Origin: Laedolimicola sp934402125
GTDB taxonomy: Bacteria; Bacillota; Clostridia; Lachnospirales; Lachnospiraceae
NCBI RefSeq assembly: GCF_052065835.1
Contig: NZ_JBQHTG010000007.1
Location: forward strand, 1 to 35,622
Direction: 5' to 3'
Length of the DNA stretch: 35,622 nt
The number at the start of each line of letters is the position of its first letter. Position 1 is the first letter of the stretch. Position numbers and translations under genes: made by a program. Shown piece after piece: positions 23,893 through 32,370 of this stretch. Below the pieces are notes generated by a model that worked only from the letters and a program-made list of their open reading frames with translations, did no database searches and had not been told where the DNA came from.

Positions 23893-23946
23893 AGCAAGAC
23901 AGGACTGTATCATGGAAATTCAGGATACGTCCTGTCTTGCTTTTTG
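23893..23946 (+). terminator. Bidirectional terminator between folate operon and antisense tRNA-Ser
   Basis: AGCAAGACAGGAC (23893-23905) pairs with GTCCTGTCTTGCT (23929-23941), with A-runs before and T-runs after, so it can serve transcripts from both sides. Confidence 0.9.
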
Positions 23947-23957
23947 CTATAAAGAAA

Positions 23958-24046
23958 CGGAGGAGGAGGGATTTGAACCCTCGCGCCGGTGCTACCGACC
24001 TACTGGTGTTCGAAGCCAGACCCTTCAGCCACTTGGGTACTCCTCC
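23958..24046 (-). tRNA. tRNA-Ser (CGA)
   Basis: 89 nt with a long variable arm. Acceptor GGAGGAG (24040-24046) pairs with CTCCTCC (23959-23965); T arm GAGGG-TTCAAAT-CCCTC; anticodon loop TTCGAAC with anticodon CGA at 24010-24012. Pair 31-39 of the anticodon stem is C-A, so the stem has four canonical pairs. CCA is not encoded. It is the only feature on the minus strand right of 3000. Confidence 0.93.
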
Positions 24047-24251
24047 ATTGCTGAGAACCAGTGACTAATAGTATAATATATTTTCCGGTGCATTTCAAGA
24101 GCGGGATTTCAAAATCGCCTGCCTGTGTTATGGTACAGAAGATCTGATTTATATAAAAGAAAACCATTTTGGTGCTTCACTACATTCTATAAGTGTAAGA
24201 TAAAATTCTTATAAGTCGACTTAAAGAAGAAAGGTAAAAGGATAACCATTT

Positions 24252-24791
24252 ATGAATGATCATGAAATCGAGCAGTTTATCCTTACATATGGCTGTGATA
24301 TTCTGCGCTTTTGCCGGATGACTGCCGGCGGAAGCGAGGCAGGAGACGATCTGTATCAGGATACCATGCTGAAGCTGACTGAAAAAAAGCAGACATTACT
24401 GCTTGGCCCGCACACGAAAAGTTATGCCTTATCCACAGCCTTGTTTCTCTGGAAAAACAGCAGAAGAAAATACGCCGCCAGAAACCGCATACTTCCTATG
24501 GAAAGTGTGGAGGCGCTGGAAGATACCGGCTGGCAGTGTCTGGCTCAGGCCAGTGTCATTTCCCCGGAGCAGGAGCTTTTGCAGCAAAATGAACTGGAGA
24601 CGGTACGAGGTGTTGTTGCCGCTTTGCCTGAGAAATATAAGCTGCCCGTTTACCTGTTTTATTCTGCCGATATGCGGATCTCTGAAATAGCAGAAATTCT
24701 GCACATTCCGGAGGGGACGGTAAAAACAAGGCTCAGAAAGGCGAAAAATTTATTAAAAGCCAGATTGGAGGCACTCGGTTATGAACGATGA
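24252..24791 (+). CDS. ECF-family RNA polymerase sigma factor
   Basis: A 179-residue sigma-70 family protein with region 2 (about 15-75; GDDLYQDTMLKLTEKK, then ALSTALFLWKNSRRK) and region 4 (about 115-170; LPEKYKLPVYLFYSADMRISEIAEI and GTVKTRLRKAKNLLKARL). ATG 24252 follows AAAGGATAACC-like sequence, a modest ribosome site. The downstream gene starts inside its last codons (11-base overlap), a standard sigma/anti-sigma pairing. Region 4 is closest to the SigV/SigW-like style of Firmicutes. Upstream, AAGTCGACTT (24213-24222) is a perfect 10-bp palindrome of unknown use. Confidence 0.9.
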   Translation: MNDHEIEQFILTYGCDILRFCRMTAGGSEAGDDLYQDTMLKLTEKKQTLLLGPHTKSYALSTALFLWKNSRRKYAARNRILPMESVEALEDTGWQCLAQASVISPEQELLQQNELETVRGVVAALPEKYKLPVYLFYSADMRISEIAEILHIPEGTVKTRLRKAKNLLKARLEALGYER

Positions 24792-25935
24792 GAGACTGGA
24801 GCAGCTTTTAAAGCAGGCCCTTATTCCTGAAATTAAGGAGGACGATTTGAAAATGAAGAGAAAGATAAGAAGTTCATCTGTAACTCATAAAACTGTTCTA
24901 AGAAGAACGATAAAAAATCGGAGGCACCTTCCGGCAGCAGTGGCTGTGGCAGCACTTCTCATAGCCTCATCTGTTATTGTCTTTGCTGCCTGGCGCTATC
25001 TCTCTGCCAGGGACGTGGCAATGGCCAATGCGGACGAGCAGCTGGCTTCGCATTTTGAGCAGAGCAATTGGCTTTCAGAATATGAGACACAGCACTGCAG
25101 TGATTATGATATCACACTTCTGGGTGTGGTCTCCGGCAACGAAATCTCCGAACATTTATCCAAGGATGATCAGGGCAATGTGGATGGAGACAGGACCTAT
25201 ATTGCGGTAGCTATCGCCTACGCAGACGGAAAGCCTATGCCGGATGTGCAGAGCGACGACTTCGAGCGCACACAATTTTTTGTATCCCCCTATATTCATG
25301 GCCTCAACCCGGAAAAATATAATGCCTATACCTTAAGCGGCGGCGTTACCTGCTTTGTCTCAGACGGGATCCAGTACCGGCTGGTGGAGATTGACAATGT
25401 GGAATACTTTGCGGACTGCGGCATCTATGTGGGAGTGTCCGATGGCGATATGTATAATAATCAGGCATACATCTATGATACGGATACCGGTGAAATACTC
25501 AGGAGCGAGACCTATCAAGGGGTAAATGCCCTGTTTGACTTGCCGGTAAACACTGCAAAAGCAGATTCTGTAAAAGCTTCCGGAATTATCACCGACATCA
25601 ATGATTCAGAATCGAACGGAGGATATCTTTGGATATTATCGGAGGGCGACCGGTGGCTCAATAGCCTTACGACGGAAAATATAAATGAAAAAGCCAAACC
25701 GGTGGAAGACTCCAGAAAAACCGTTACCGCAGAGGAATTTATCTTTGAGGAATCCGGAGAAACATTGGCTGACGCGGATACGGCTGCTGCAATTATGAAA
25801 GAATATTTCCCGGACGGCGCCGGAATGAGTGTCATCATGGAAAAACATACGGCCGCCATGGACGATGCCTGGGTGGAGACCTATACGCTGAATCCGGACG
25901 GAACGATTACCTGTCTGAGATATGTTCCCAGATAG
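24781..25935 (+). CDS. Membrane partner of the ECF sigma factor (DUF4179-like, anti-sigma candidate)
   Basis: A 384-residue protein. About 55 N-terminal residues are charged and cytosolic, one membrane helix follows (about 58-78; AAVAVAALLIASSVIVFAA), and the remainder is a large extracytoplasmic domain rich in Asp, Tyr and beta-forming residues. This is the topology of DUF4179/RsgI-like anti-sigma proteins. No zinc-binding HxxxCxxC motif is present, so it is not a ZAS-type factor. The 11-base overlap with the sigma gene indicates coupled translation and equal stoichiometry. The external domain could sense an envelope signal. The family name is tentative; the topology is clear. Confidence 0.75.
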   Translation: MNDERLEQLLKQALIPEIKEDDLKMKRKIRSSSVTHKTVLRRTIKNRRHLPAAVAVAALLIASSVIVFAAWRYLSARDVAMANADEQLASHFEQSNWLSEYETQHCSDYDITLLGVVSGNEISEHLSKDDQGNVDGDRTYIAVAIAYADGKPMPDVQSDDFERTQFFVSPYIHGLNPEKYNAYTLSGGVTCFVSDGIQYRLVEIDNVEYFADCGIYVGVSDGDMYNNQAYIYDTDTGEILRSETYQGVNALFDLPVNTAKADSVKASGIITDINDSESNGGYLWILSEGDRWLNSLTTENINEKAKPVEDSRKTVTAEEFIFEESGETLADADTAAAIMKEYFPDGAGMSVIMEKHTAAMDDAWVETYTLNPDGTITCLRYVPR

Positions 25936-25990
25936 CGTTCTTTAAAAGTTGTAAGAAACCATATCGTATACACTGAGTTCTAACAGTAAA

Positions 25991-26032
25991 AAAACGGGTA
26001 CAAGCCGGCAACGCTGGGTTTGAACCCGTTTT
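25991..26032 (+). terminator. Terminator-like hairpin after the ECF operon
   Basis: AAAACGGGT (25991-25999) pairs with ACCCGTTTT (26024-26032), with CAA/TTTG possibly extending it. A-run before and T-run after make it bidirectional-looking. Confidence 0.75.
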
Positions 26033-26092
26033 CACATGAAAAACACGCTTTCTTTCCGGAAATGCTGTATAATGAATCCGGAGGTGAACAGG

Positions 26093-26548
26093 ATGAAAGA
26101 ATTAACTGCTTATTATAAAAATCTGAAACGACTGAAAAAACAAGCCATACTCCTTTATCTCGGTCTGATTGCCGTGCTGATGATTCTGGTGAGTCGCTTT
26201 CTGGGCGCACCGTTTCCTCATCGGGAGACACTGCTTTTCTTTACTTACCGGGTAAATGGCCGGTTTTTTGATAAAACCTGGATTATGTATCTGCTCATTG
26301 CCCTTTCCGCTCTGCTTACATTCATAGCAGAGGGAGTCCAAAGCTACCGGAATGTCAATGCTTTCCGGGCGATTCTTTATCAGGACTGCGACAGCGAGAA
26401 GCTGCTCCGTCTGGCTGACGAGGGAATCCGGTATGTTCCCTATGAATTCTACAGGAGTCGCCGGAAAGAAGAGGCGCAGGAATATGAAGCCTATGTCCTG
26501 AAACATGGCGGAACCCTGGGTGTGCGGCAGGCACTTTTAAAACCATAG
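26093..26548 (+). CDS. Two-helix membrane protein of unknown function
   Basis: A 151-residue protein. Helix 1 about 22-42 (AILLYLGLIAVLMILVSRFL) and helix 2 about 66-86 (WIMYLLIALSALLTFIAEG) flank a short loop, followed by a soluble charged C-terminus with tetratricopeptide-like helical character (FRAILYQDCDSEKLLRLADE). The frame is open from 26036, but ATG 26093 lies eight bases after CGGAGG and begins MKELTAYYKNL, so it is preferred. A TATAAT box at 26068-26073 may promote it. Not recognised. It lies between the ECF operon and phosphofructokinase. Confidence 0.72.
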   Translation: MKELTAYYKNLKRLKKQAILLYLGLIAVLMILVSRFLGAPFPHRETLLFFTYRVNGRFFDKTWIMYLLIALSALLTFIAEGVQSYRNVNAFRAILYQDCDSEKLLRLADEGIRYVPYEFYRSRRKEEAQEYEAYVLKHGGTLGVRQALLKP

Positions 26549-26565
26549 CACAGCTCACTTCCTCC

Positions 26566-26594
26566 TTGTGAGAATTCCGAACTTATGCTACACT
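26566..26594 (+). promoter_or_regulatory. Promoter of the phosphofructokinase gene
   Basis: TTGTGA (26566-26571), 17 bases, TACACT (26589-26594) with TG extension. The leader from about 26601 to 26664 contains a weak CAGTT/AACTG stem. Confidence 0.65.
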
Positions 26595-26664
26595 AAAGAT
26601 AACTATCGCCAGGCAGTTGCCATGGTGAACTGGAATAGAAAATATAATCATGGAGGCGTGCAAT

Positions 26665-27738
26665 ATGAAAAGAATCGGAATGCTGACCAGCGGCGGAGAT
26701 TGTCAGGCGCTGAATGCTACAATGCGCGGAATCGTAAAGGGTGTATGCAACGCACTGGATGAGGTAGAGCTTTACGGCTTTGAGGAAGGCTATAAGGGTC
26801 TGATTTACGGAAATTACCGGATGCTGACCCCGAGAGATTTTTCGGGAATTCTGACCAAGGGCGGAACTATCCTGGGAAGCTCCCGCCAGCCCTTCAAAAT
26901 GATGCGGGTGCCGGATGAAAACGGACTGGACAAGGTAGAGGCCATGAAGCATACCTACCATAAGCTGCGTCTGGACTGCCTGGTGATTCTGGGTGGAAAC
27001 GGAACCCAGAAGACTGCCAACCTTCTTAGGGAGGAGGGTCTGAATATTATCCATATGCCGAAGACCATTGATAACGATATCTGGGGCACGGATATGACCT
27101 TTGGTTTCCAGAGCGCAGTGGATATCGCTACGGATTGCATCGACTGTATCCATACTACGGCAGCCTCCCACGGCCGTGTATTCATCGTGGAGGTTATGGG
27201 ACACAAGGTAGGACAGCTGACCCTGCACGCAGGTATCGCCGGAGGAGCGGATATCATTCTGATTCCGGAGATCCCCTACAGCATCGACAGTATCTGCCAG
27301 GCCATAGAGGCCCGCAATAAGCAGAAGAAGGGCTTCACCATTCTGGCGGTGGCAGAGGGCGCGATTCCCAAGGAGCGCGCCGAAATGAGCAAGAAGGATT
27401 TGAAGAAATTCATGGAGACCTACAAGTATCCGACCGTGTCCTATGAGATCGCGGATCAGCTGACCAAGCGTCTGGGCACCGAGGTCCGCGTCACGGTTCC
27501 GGGACATACCCAGCGGGGCGGAAGTCCCTGCCCCTACGACCGGGTCCTGTCCACCAGACTGGGCGCGGCGGCTGCACAGGCCATCGTAGACGAGGTATAC
27601 GGATGCATGATTGGTATTGTAAATGGAGAGTGCCAGCGGATTCCGCTGGAGGAGTCTGCGGGTAAGCTGAAGTTTGTAGACCCGAATTCTTCTATCATAT
27701 CAGAAGCAAAGATGATTGGCATCAGCTTCGGAGATTAA
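26665..27738 (+). CDS. pfkA: 6-phosphofructokinase (ATP-type by signature)
   Basis: A 357-residue PFK: RIGMLTSGGDCQALNATMRG at the N-terminus, PKTIDNDIWGTDMTFGF (fructose-6-phosphate and catalytic Asp), VEVMGHKVGQL, and PGHTQRGGSP. ATG 26665 lies eight bases after GGAGG; an earlier in-frame ATG at 26650 precedes the ribosome site and is rejected. In the nucleotide-binding loop the usual GGDGS reads GGNGT: the glycine that favours ATP over pyrophosphate is kept, but the magnesium-linked Asp is Asn. That makes the donor less certain than in canonical PfkA. It lies just upstream of dnaX, with no obvious link. Confidence 0.9.
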   Translation: MKRIGMLTSGGDCQALNATMRGIVKGVCNALDEVELYGFEEGYKGLIYGNYRMLTPRDFSGILTKGGTILGSSRQPFKMMRVPDENGLDKVEAMKHTYHKLRLDCLVILGGNGTQKTANLLREEGLNIIHMPKTIDNDIWGTDMTFGFQSAVDIATDCIDCIHTTAASHGRVFIVEVMGHKVGQLTLHAGIAGGADIILIPEIPYSIDSICQAIEARNKQKKGFTILAVAEGAIPKERAEMSKKDLKKFMETYKYPTVSYEIADQLTKRLGTEVRVTVPGHTQRGGSPCPYDRVLSTRLGAAAAQAIVDEVYGCMIGIVNGECQRIPLEESAGKLKFVDPNSSIISEAKMIGISFGD

Positions 27739-27758
27739 TCAGGAAAGGGATATCATAT

Positions 27759-29357
27759 ATGTCGTATATGGCCCTCTACCGGAAGTTCCGGCCTACAGAG
27801 TTTGGAGATGTCCGGGGACAGGATCACATTGTAACTACATTAAAAAATCAGATTAAAGCAGACAGAATCGGACATGCCTACCTGTTTTGTGGTACCCGCG
27901 GTACCGGAAAAACAACGGTTGCGAAAATCTTTGCCCGGGCGGTGAACTGTGAACACCCGGTGGATGGCAATCCCTGCGGAACGTGCGCGGCCTGCCGCTC
28001 TATAGCGGCAGGCACTTCCATGAATGTGATAGAAATCGACGCAGCCTCCAACAACGGCGTGGACAACATTCGTGAGATCCGGGACGAGGTGGCTTATTCG
28101 CCCACAGAGGGAAAATACAAGGTCTACATCATTGACGAGGTGCATATGCTCTCCATCGGGGCCTTCAATGCGCTCTTAAAAACCCTGGAGGAGCCGCCTT
28201 CCTATGTCATCTTTATTCTAGCGACCACAGAGGCCCACAAGATTCCGGTGACGATTCTGTCCCGGTGCCAGCGGTATGATTTCCGGCGGATTACGGCGGA
28301 CACCATTACCGCCAGACTGCAGGAGCTGACGGAAAAAGAGGGCGTGGAGACCGAGGAGAAGGCCCTGCGCTACATCGCCAAGGCCGCAGACGGCTCTATG
28401 CGAGACGCCTTAAGCCTTCTGGATCAGTGCATTGCTTTTTATCTAAACCAGAAGCTGACCTATGATCATGTGCTGGATGTATTGGGAGCGGTGGATACCG
28501 AAGTTTACAGCAAGCTTTTGCGAATGACGCTGGAACGGAATTTGCCCGGCGTCATGGCGGAGATTGAGGAGCTGGTGATCCAGGGCCGGGAGCTGGGACA
28601 GTTTGTGACCGACTTTACCTGGTATCTCAGGAATCTGCTGCTTCTGAAAAGCAATGATAATATGGAAGATATTCTGGATGTGTCCACCGAGAACCTGGCC
28701 CGCCTGAAAGAGGAGGCTCTGCAGATCGAGGATGACACCCTGATGCGCTATATCCGTATTTTCTCGGAGCTGGGCGGACAGATCCGCTATGCGTCCCAGA
28801 AGCGGGTTCAGGTGGAGGTGGCCTTCATCAAGCTGTGCCGTCCGGCCATGGAGACGAACACAGATGTGCTTCTGGATCGCATCCGCGTGCTGGAGCAGGA
28901 ATTCGAGGCAAAAATGGAAGAGCTGAAAAACGGAGCCGTTTCCTATGGAGGCGGCTGGCAGAACGGCGAAGCTCCCCGGGACGCGGCCGCAGAGCCGAAG
29001 AAGCCCGCGCCGGAGGCACCGGCACCGAAATCTTTGCCCGAGGACGTCCAGAATGTGGTGAAGAACTGGCACAATGTGCTGAACCGCCTGCATCCGCTGC
29101 TGCGTACCTATCTGAAGGGCGCGCAGCTGAAGGCCGTTGGCGACGGAAAGCTTGGCATTATAGCGGCGACGCCTACCGGCGAGGCATTTCTGAAGGAGAC
29201 CAGACACCTTCAGGAGATAAAACATGTAATCCTGCAGGATACCGGAAAGGACATGGAGATTCTGGTAGCCTGTATGGAAAATGACCCCCACAGTGAGGTG
29301 GGAGCGATTGACATCGAACAGGTCATTCATACAGAAATTGAATTTGAAGACGAATAA
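27759..29357 (+). CDS. dnaX: DNA polymerase III subunit gamma/tau DnaX
   Basis: A 532-residue clamp-loader ATPase. MSYMALYRKFRP at the N-terminus, Walker A GTRGTGKTTVAK, a zinc module (CEHPVDGNPCGTCAAC), Walker B IIDEVHML, sensor I ILATTEAHKIP and the SRC motif (LSRCQRYDF). A Pro/Ala/Glu-rich linker (about 395-425) and a C-terminal tau-like domain follow. I see no A-rich slippery run that would produce a gamma form as in E. coli. It heads the conserved trio dnaX-ybaB-recR, 20 bases after pfkA. Confidence 0.97.
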   Translation: MSYMALYRKFRPTEFGDVRGQDHIVTTLKNQIKADRIGHAYLFCGTRGTGKTTVAKIFARAVNCEHPVDGNPCGTCAACRSIAAGTSMNVIEIDAASNNGVDNIREIRDEVAYSPTEGKYKVYIIDEVHMLSIGAFNALLKTLEEPPSYVIFILATTEAHKIPVTILSRCQRYDFRRITADTITARLQELTEKEGVETEEKALRYIAKAADGSMRDALSLLDQCIAFYLNQKLTYDHVLDVLGAVDTEVYSKLLRMTLERNLPGVMAEIEELVIQGRELGQFVTDFTWYLRNLLLLKSNDNMEDILDVSTENLARLKEEALQIEDDTLMRYIRIFSELGGQIRYASQKRVQVEVAFIKLCRPAMETNTDVLLDRIRVLEQEFEAKMEELKNGAVSYGGGWQNGEAPRDAAAEPKKPAPEAPAPKSLPEDVQNVVKNWHNVLNRLHPLLRTYLKGAQLKAVGDGKLGIIAATPTGEAFLKETRHLQEIKHVILQDTGKDMEILVACMENDPHSEVGAIDIEQVIHTEIEFEDE

Positions 29358-29370
29358 GGAGGAGTAAAAA

Positions 29371-29721
29371 ATGGCAAAAAGAGGTGGATTTCCGGGAGGC
29401 ATGGGCATGCCCGGCAATATGAACAACCTGATGAAGCAGGCACAGAAGATGCAGCGCCAGATGGAGGAAAATCAGAAGGCGCTGGAGGAGAAGGAGTACA
29501 CAGCGGCAGCAGGAGGCGGAGCCGTTGAGGTGACCATGTCCGGTAAGAAGGAGATTACCAAAGTAACTATCGATCCGGACGCCATCGATCCGGAGGATGT
29601 GGAGACTCTGGAGGAGATGATTCAGATTGCGGTAAATCAGGTGCTCCGGCAGCAGGAGCAGGATTCCGCGTCCATGATGTCCGGTCTGACCGGCGGTCTC
29701 GGCGGAGGCTTTCCGTTCTAA
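29371..29721 (+). CDS. YbaB/EbfC family nucleoid-associated protein
   Basis: A 116-residue small DNA-binding protein. NLMKQAQKMQRQMEENQKALEEKEYTA forms the helical part, GGGAVEVTMSGKKEITKVTIDP the sheet, and the C-terminus is glycine-rich (GLTGGLGGGFPF). YbaB proteins bind DNA as dimers and lie between dnaX and recR in most bacteria. AAGGAGG precedes ATG 29371, and its stop overlaps the recR start (TAATG). Confidence 0.95.
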   Translation: MAKRGGFPGGMGMPGNMNNLMKQAQKMQRQMEENQKALEEKEYTAAAGGGAVEVTMSGKKEITKVTIDPDAIDPEDVETLEEMIQIAVNQVLRQQEQDSASMMSGLTGGLGGGFPF

Positions 29722-30317
29722 TGGATTATTACAGCAGCCAAATCAGTAAATTAATCGAGCAGCTTTCAAGTCTGCCCGGCATCGGCGGCAAGACAGCCCA
29801 GCGGCTGGCTTTTCATATCGTGAACATGCCTCTGGAGAAGGTACAGGCACTGTCAGATTCCATTATAAGCGCAAAGAAAAATGTCCGCTATTGTAAGGAA
29901 TGCTTTACCATGACGGATCAGGAGCTGTGCCCCATCTGCGCCAATCCCAAGCGAAACCACAAGGTGATTATGGTGGTGGAGAATACCCGGGATCTGGCCG
30001 CTTATGAGAAAACCGGGAAATACGACGGCGTCTATCATGTGCTTCACGGAGCCATTTCCCCGATGCTCGGTATCGGTCCCGCGGACATTAAGCTGAAGGA
30101 GCTGATGACCAGACTTCAGGGGGACGTGGACGAGGTCATCATCGCAACCAACTCCAGCCTGGAGGGGGAGACGACGGCTATGTATATCAGTAAGCTGATC
30201 AAACCGACCGGAATTAAGGTCAGCCGGATTGCCAGCGGCGTACCGGTGGGCGGCGATCTGGAATATATCGACGAGGTGACGCTGCTCCGGGCGCTGGAGG
30301 GGCGGGTAGAGCTGTAG
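29721..30317 (+). CDS. recR: Recombination mediator RecR
   Basis: A 198-residue protein of the RecFOR repair pathway. Order: helix-hairpin-helix (LSSLPGIGGKTAQRLAFH, about 12-29), zinc finger (CKECFTMTDQELCPIC), Toprim domain (VVENTRDLAAYEKTG, GDVDEVIIATN) and the C-terminal Walker-like VTLLRALEGRVEL. It loads RecA at gapped DNA with RecO and RecF. One-base overlap with the preceding gene suggests coupled translation. Confidence 0.97.
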   Translation: MDYYSSQISKLIEQLSSLPGIGGKTAQRLAFHIVNMPLEKVQALSDSIISAKKNVRYCKECFTMTDQELCPICANPKRNHKVIMVVENTRDLAAYEKTGKYDGVYHVLHGAISPMLGIGPADIKLKELMTRLQGDVDEVIIATNSSLEGETTAMYISKLIKPTGIKVSRIASGVPVGGDLEYIDEVTLLRALEGRVEL

Positions 30318-30365
30318 AAAGACAGAATTTCAGACAAAAACAGACAGGAATTCATGAAGAACGGC

Positions 30366-30394
30366 TTGACCAGAACGGGAAGTGTCTGTATACT
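30366..30394 (+). promoter_or_regulatory. Promoter of the split transketolase operon
   Basis: TTGACC (30366-30371), 17 bases, TATACT (30389-30394). Strong, in keeping with a highly expressed metabolic operon. Confidence 0.75.
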
Positions 30395-30442
30395 AGAAGA
30401 AGCAAAAATAATTTTCAAAAATATAATAAAGGTGGGACAAAC

Positions 30443-31279
30443 ATGACGAATTTAGAACTCCAGAAGACGGCGAATGAAGTCCGTAAGAGTATCGTTACTG
30501 CCGTTCATAGCGCAAAGTCCGGACATCCGGGCGGATCTCTGTCAGCAGCAGATATGTTTACATATCTGTATTTCGAAGAGATGAATATCGATCCGAAGGA
30601 TCCGAAGAAAGCAGACAGAGACCGTTTCGTACTTTCCAAAGGACACACAGCTCCGGGTCTGTACTCTGTACTGGCTGAGAGAGGATTTTTCCCGAAGGAG
30701 GATCTGGTTACTTTAAGACATATTGGATCACATCTTCAGGGACATCCCTGTATGCAGCATACACCGGGTATTGATATGTCCAGCGGTTCCCTGGGACAGG
30801 GTATCTCCGCAGCGGTAGGTATGGCTCTTTCTGCAAAAATTTCCGGCGACAGCTATCGTGTATACACACTGCTGGGTGACGGCGAGATCCAGGAGGGTCA
30901 GGTTTGGGAGGCATCTATGTTCGCAGGCGCGAAGCATCTGGACAACCTGTGCGTCATCGTAGATAATAACAACCTTCAGATTGACGGACCCATCGGCGAG
31001 GTAAACTCCCCGTATCCCATCGACGATAAATTTAAAGCGTTCAACTTCCATGTAATCAACATTGACGGTCATAATTTTGATGAGATTCGCATGGCCCTGA
31101 ACGAGGCAAAGACCATCAAGGGTCAGCCCACCGCTATCATTATGAAGACAGTAAAGGGTAAGAATGTTTCCTTTATGGAAAACAATGCGGGCTGGCATGG
31201 CGCTGCTCCGAACGATGAGCAGTATGCAATCGCAATGGCAGATTTGGAGAAGGTAGGTGAAGCATTATGTCAGAAGTAA
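30443..31279 (+). CDS. Transketolase, N-terminal (TPP-binding) subunit
   Basis: A 278-residue half-transketolase. Signatures: SGHPGGSLSAADMFTYLYF, LSKGHTAPGLYSVLAERG, and the TPP/metal motif GDGEIQEGQVWEASMFAGAK followed by DNNNLQIDG. It makes the N-terminal half of an enzyme that transfers two-carbon ketol units in the non-oxidative pentose phosphate pathway. The second half is a separate gene starting 13 bases before its stop. Codon choice is more biased than that of its neighbours (frequent GTA/GCA/GGT), as expected for strong expression. Confidence 0.94.
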   Translation: MTNLELQKTANEVRKSIVTAVHSAKSGHPGGSLSAADMFTYLYFEEMNIDPKDPKKADRDRFVLSKGHTAPGLYSVLAERGFFPKEDLVTLRHIGSHLQGHPCMQHTPGIDMSSGSLGQGISAAVGMALSAKISGDSYRVYTLLGDGEIQEGQVWEASMFAGAKHLDNLCVIVDNNNLQIDGPIGEVNSPYPIDDKFKAFNFHVINIDGHNFDEIRMALNEAKTIKGQPTAIIMKTVKGKNVSFMENNAGWHGAAPNDEQYAIAMADLEKVGEALCQK

Positions 31280-32208
31280 AGAAGATCGCAACAAGAGAGA
31301 GCTATGGTAACGCGCTTAAGGAGCTTGGCGCTGAGAATCCGAACATTCTGGTACTGGATGCAGACCTTGCCGGCGCGACTAAGACGGGTGTATTTAAGAA
31401 AGCATATCCGGATCGTTTCTTCGACTGTGGTATCGCAGAGGGCAACATGGTAAGTATCGCAGCAGGCCTGGCTACCACAGGTAAGATTCCGTTCTGTAGT
31501 ACCTTCGCTATGTTTGCGGCAGGTCGTGCATTTGAGCAGGTTCGTAACTCTGTGGGATATCCCCATCTGAATGTAAAGATTGCTGCTTCCCATGCAGGAA
31601 TTTCTGTAGGTGAGGATGGAGCTACCCATCAGTGTAATGAGGATATCGCCCTGATGCGCACAATCCCGGGCATGGTTGTTGTAAATCCGGCAGATGATGT
31701 AGAGGCGAGAGCAGCTGTCAAGGCAGCGGCAGAGTATGAAGGACCGGTCTATCTGCGCTTTGGCAGACTGGCTGTTCCGGTATTTAATGACGAGGCAAAC
31801 TATAAGTTTGAGCTTGGTAAGGGCATCCTGTTAAGAGAGGGTACCGATCTGACTATCGTGGCGACAGGTCTGTGTGTGAACAGCGCTCTGGAAGCAGCTG
31901 AGAAGCTGGCGGCAGAGGGTATTTCCGCAGAGGTTATCAATATCCATACTATCAAGCCGCTGGACGAGGAGATCATCCTGAAGTCCGCAAAGAAGACCGG
32001 TAAGGTCGTAACTGCAGAAGAGCATTCCGTGATTGGCGGCCTTGGCAGCGCTGTTTGCGACGTTTTAAGCGAGAAGCTTCCGACTCCGGTGAAGAAGATT
32101 GGCGTATACGACGTATTTGGCGAGTCCGGCCCGGCAGTAAAGCTGCTTGAAAAGTACAAGCTGGATGGCGCTGGTGTATATGAGCAGATCAAAGACTGGC
32201 TGAAATAA
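31267..32208 (+). CDS. Transketolase, C-terminal (pyrimidine-binding) subunit
   Basis: A 313-residue half-transketolase. Motifs: RESYGNALKELGAENPNILVLDADLAG, FFDCGIAEGNMVSIAAGLA (the conserved Glu for the TPP pyrimidine), FAMFAAGRAFEQVRNSV, and SHAGISVGEDGATHQ. The C-terminal domain is at about 190-313. It overlaps the N-terminal gene by 13 bases; AAGGTAGGTGA precedes ATG 31267. The two-gene form is common in Clostridia and archaea; the active enzyme is assembled from both chains. Sometimes such pairs are DXP-synthase-like, but the sequence fits transketolase. Confidence 0.94.
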   Translation: MSEVKKIATRESYGNALKELGAENPNILVLDADLAGATKTGVFKKAYPDRFFDCGIAEGNMVSIAAGLATTGKIPFCSTFAMFAAGRAFEQVRNSVGYPHLNVKIAASHAGISVGEDGATHQCNEDIALMRTIPGMVVVNPADDVEARAAVKAAAEYEGPVYLRFGRLAVPVFNDEANYKFELGKGILLREGTDLTIVATGLCVNSALEAAEKLAAEGISAEVINIHTIKPLDEEIILKSAKKTGKVVTAEEHSVIGGLGSAVCDVLSEKLPTPVKKIGVYDVFGESGPAVKLLEKYKLDGAGVYEQIKDWLK

Positions 32209-32232
32209 GAATAGAAAATTTAAAACAGATAG

Positions 32233-32266
32233 AAAAGGCAGGTTCCCTATTGGGGCCTGCCTTTTT
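32233..32266 (+). terminator. Rho-independent terminator after transketolase
   Basis: AAAAGGCAGG (32233-32242) pairs with CCTGCCTTTT (32256-32265); CCC/GGG can extend the stem in the loop. Five T follow. Confidence 0.92.
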
Positions 32267-32370
32267 GTCGAAATAATTTTCAATTCCCTCGACAGCATTT
32301 GCCATATCTCACAGCCCGTCCATGTTACCATGCAGAAAATGAGCAGGGATATGGCTAATGAGGTGAGCAT

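Noticed and set aside
28443..29426. 327-codon minus-strand frame inside dnaX
   Set aside because: Antisense shadow of dnaX; no start signal.
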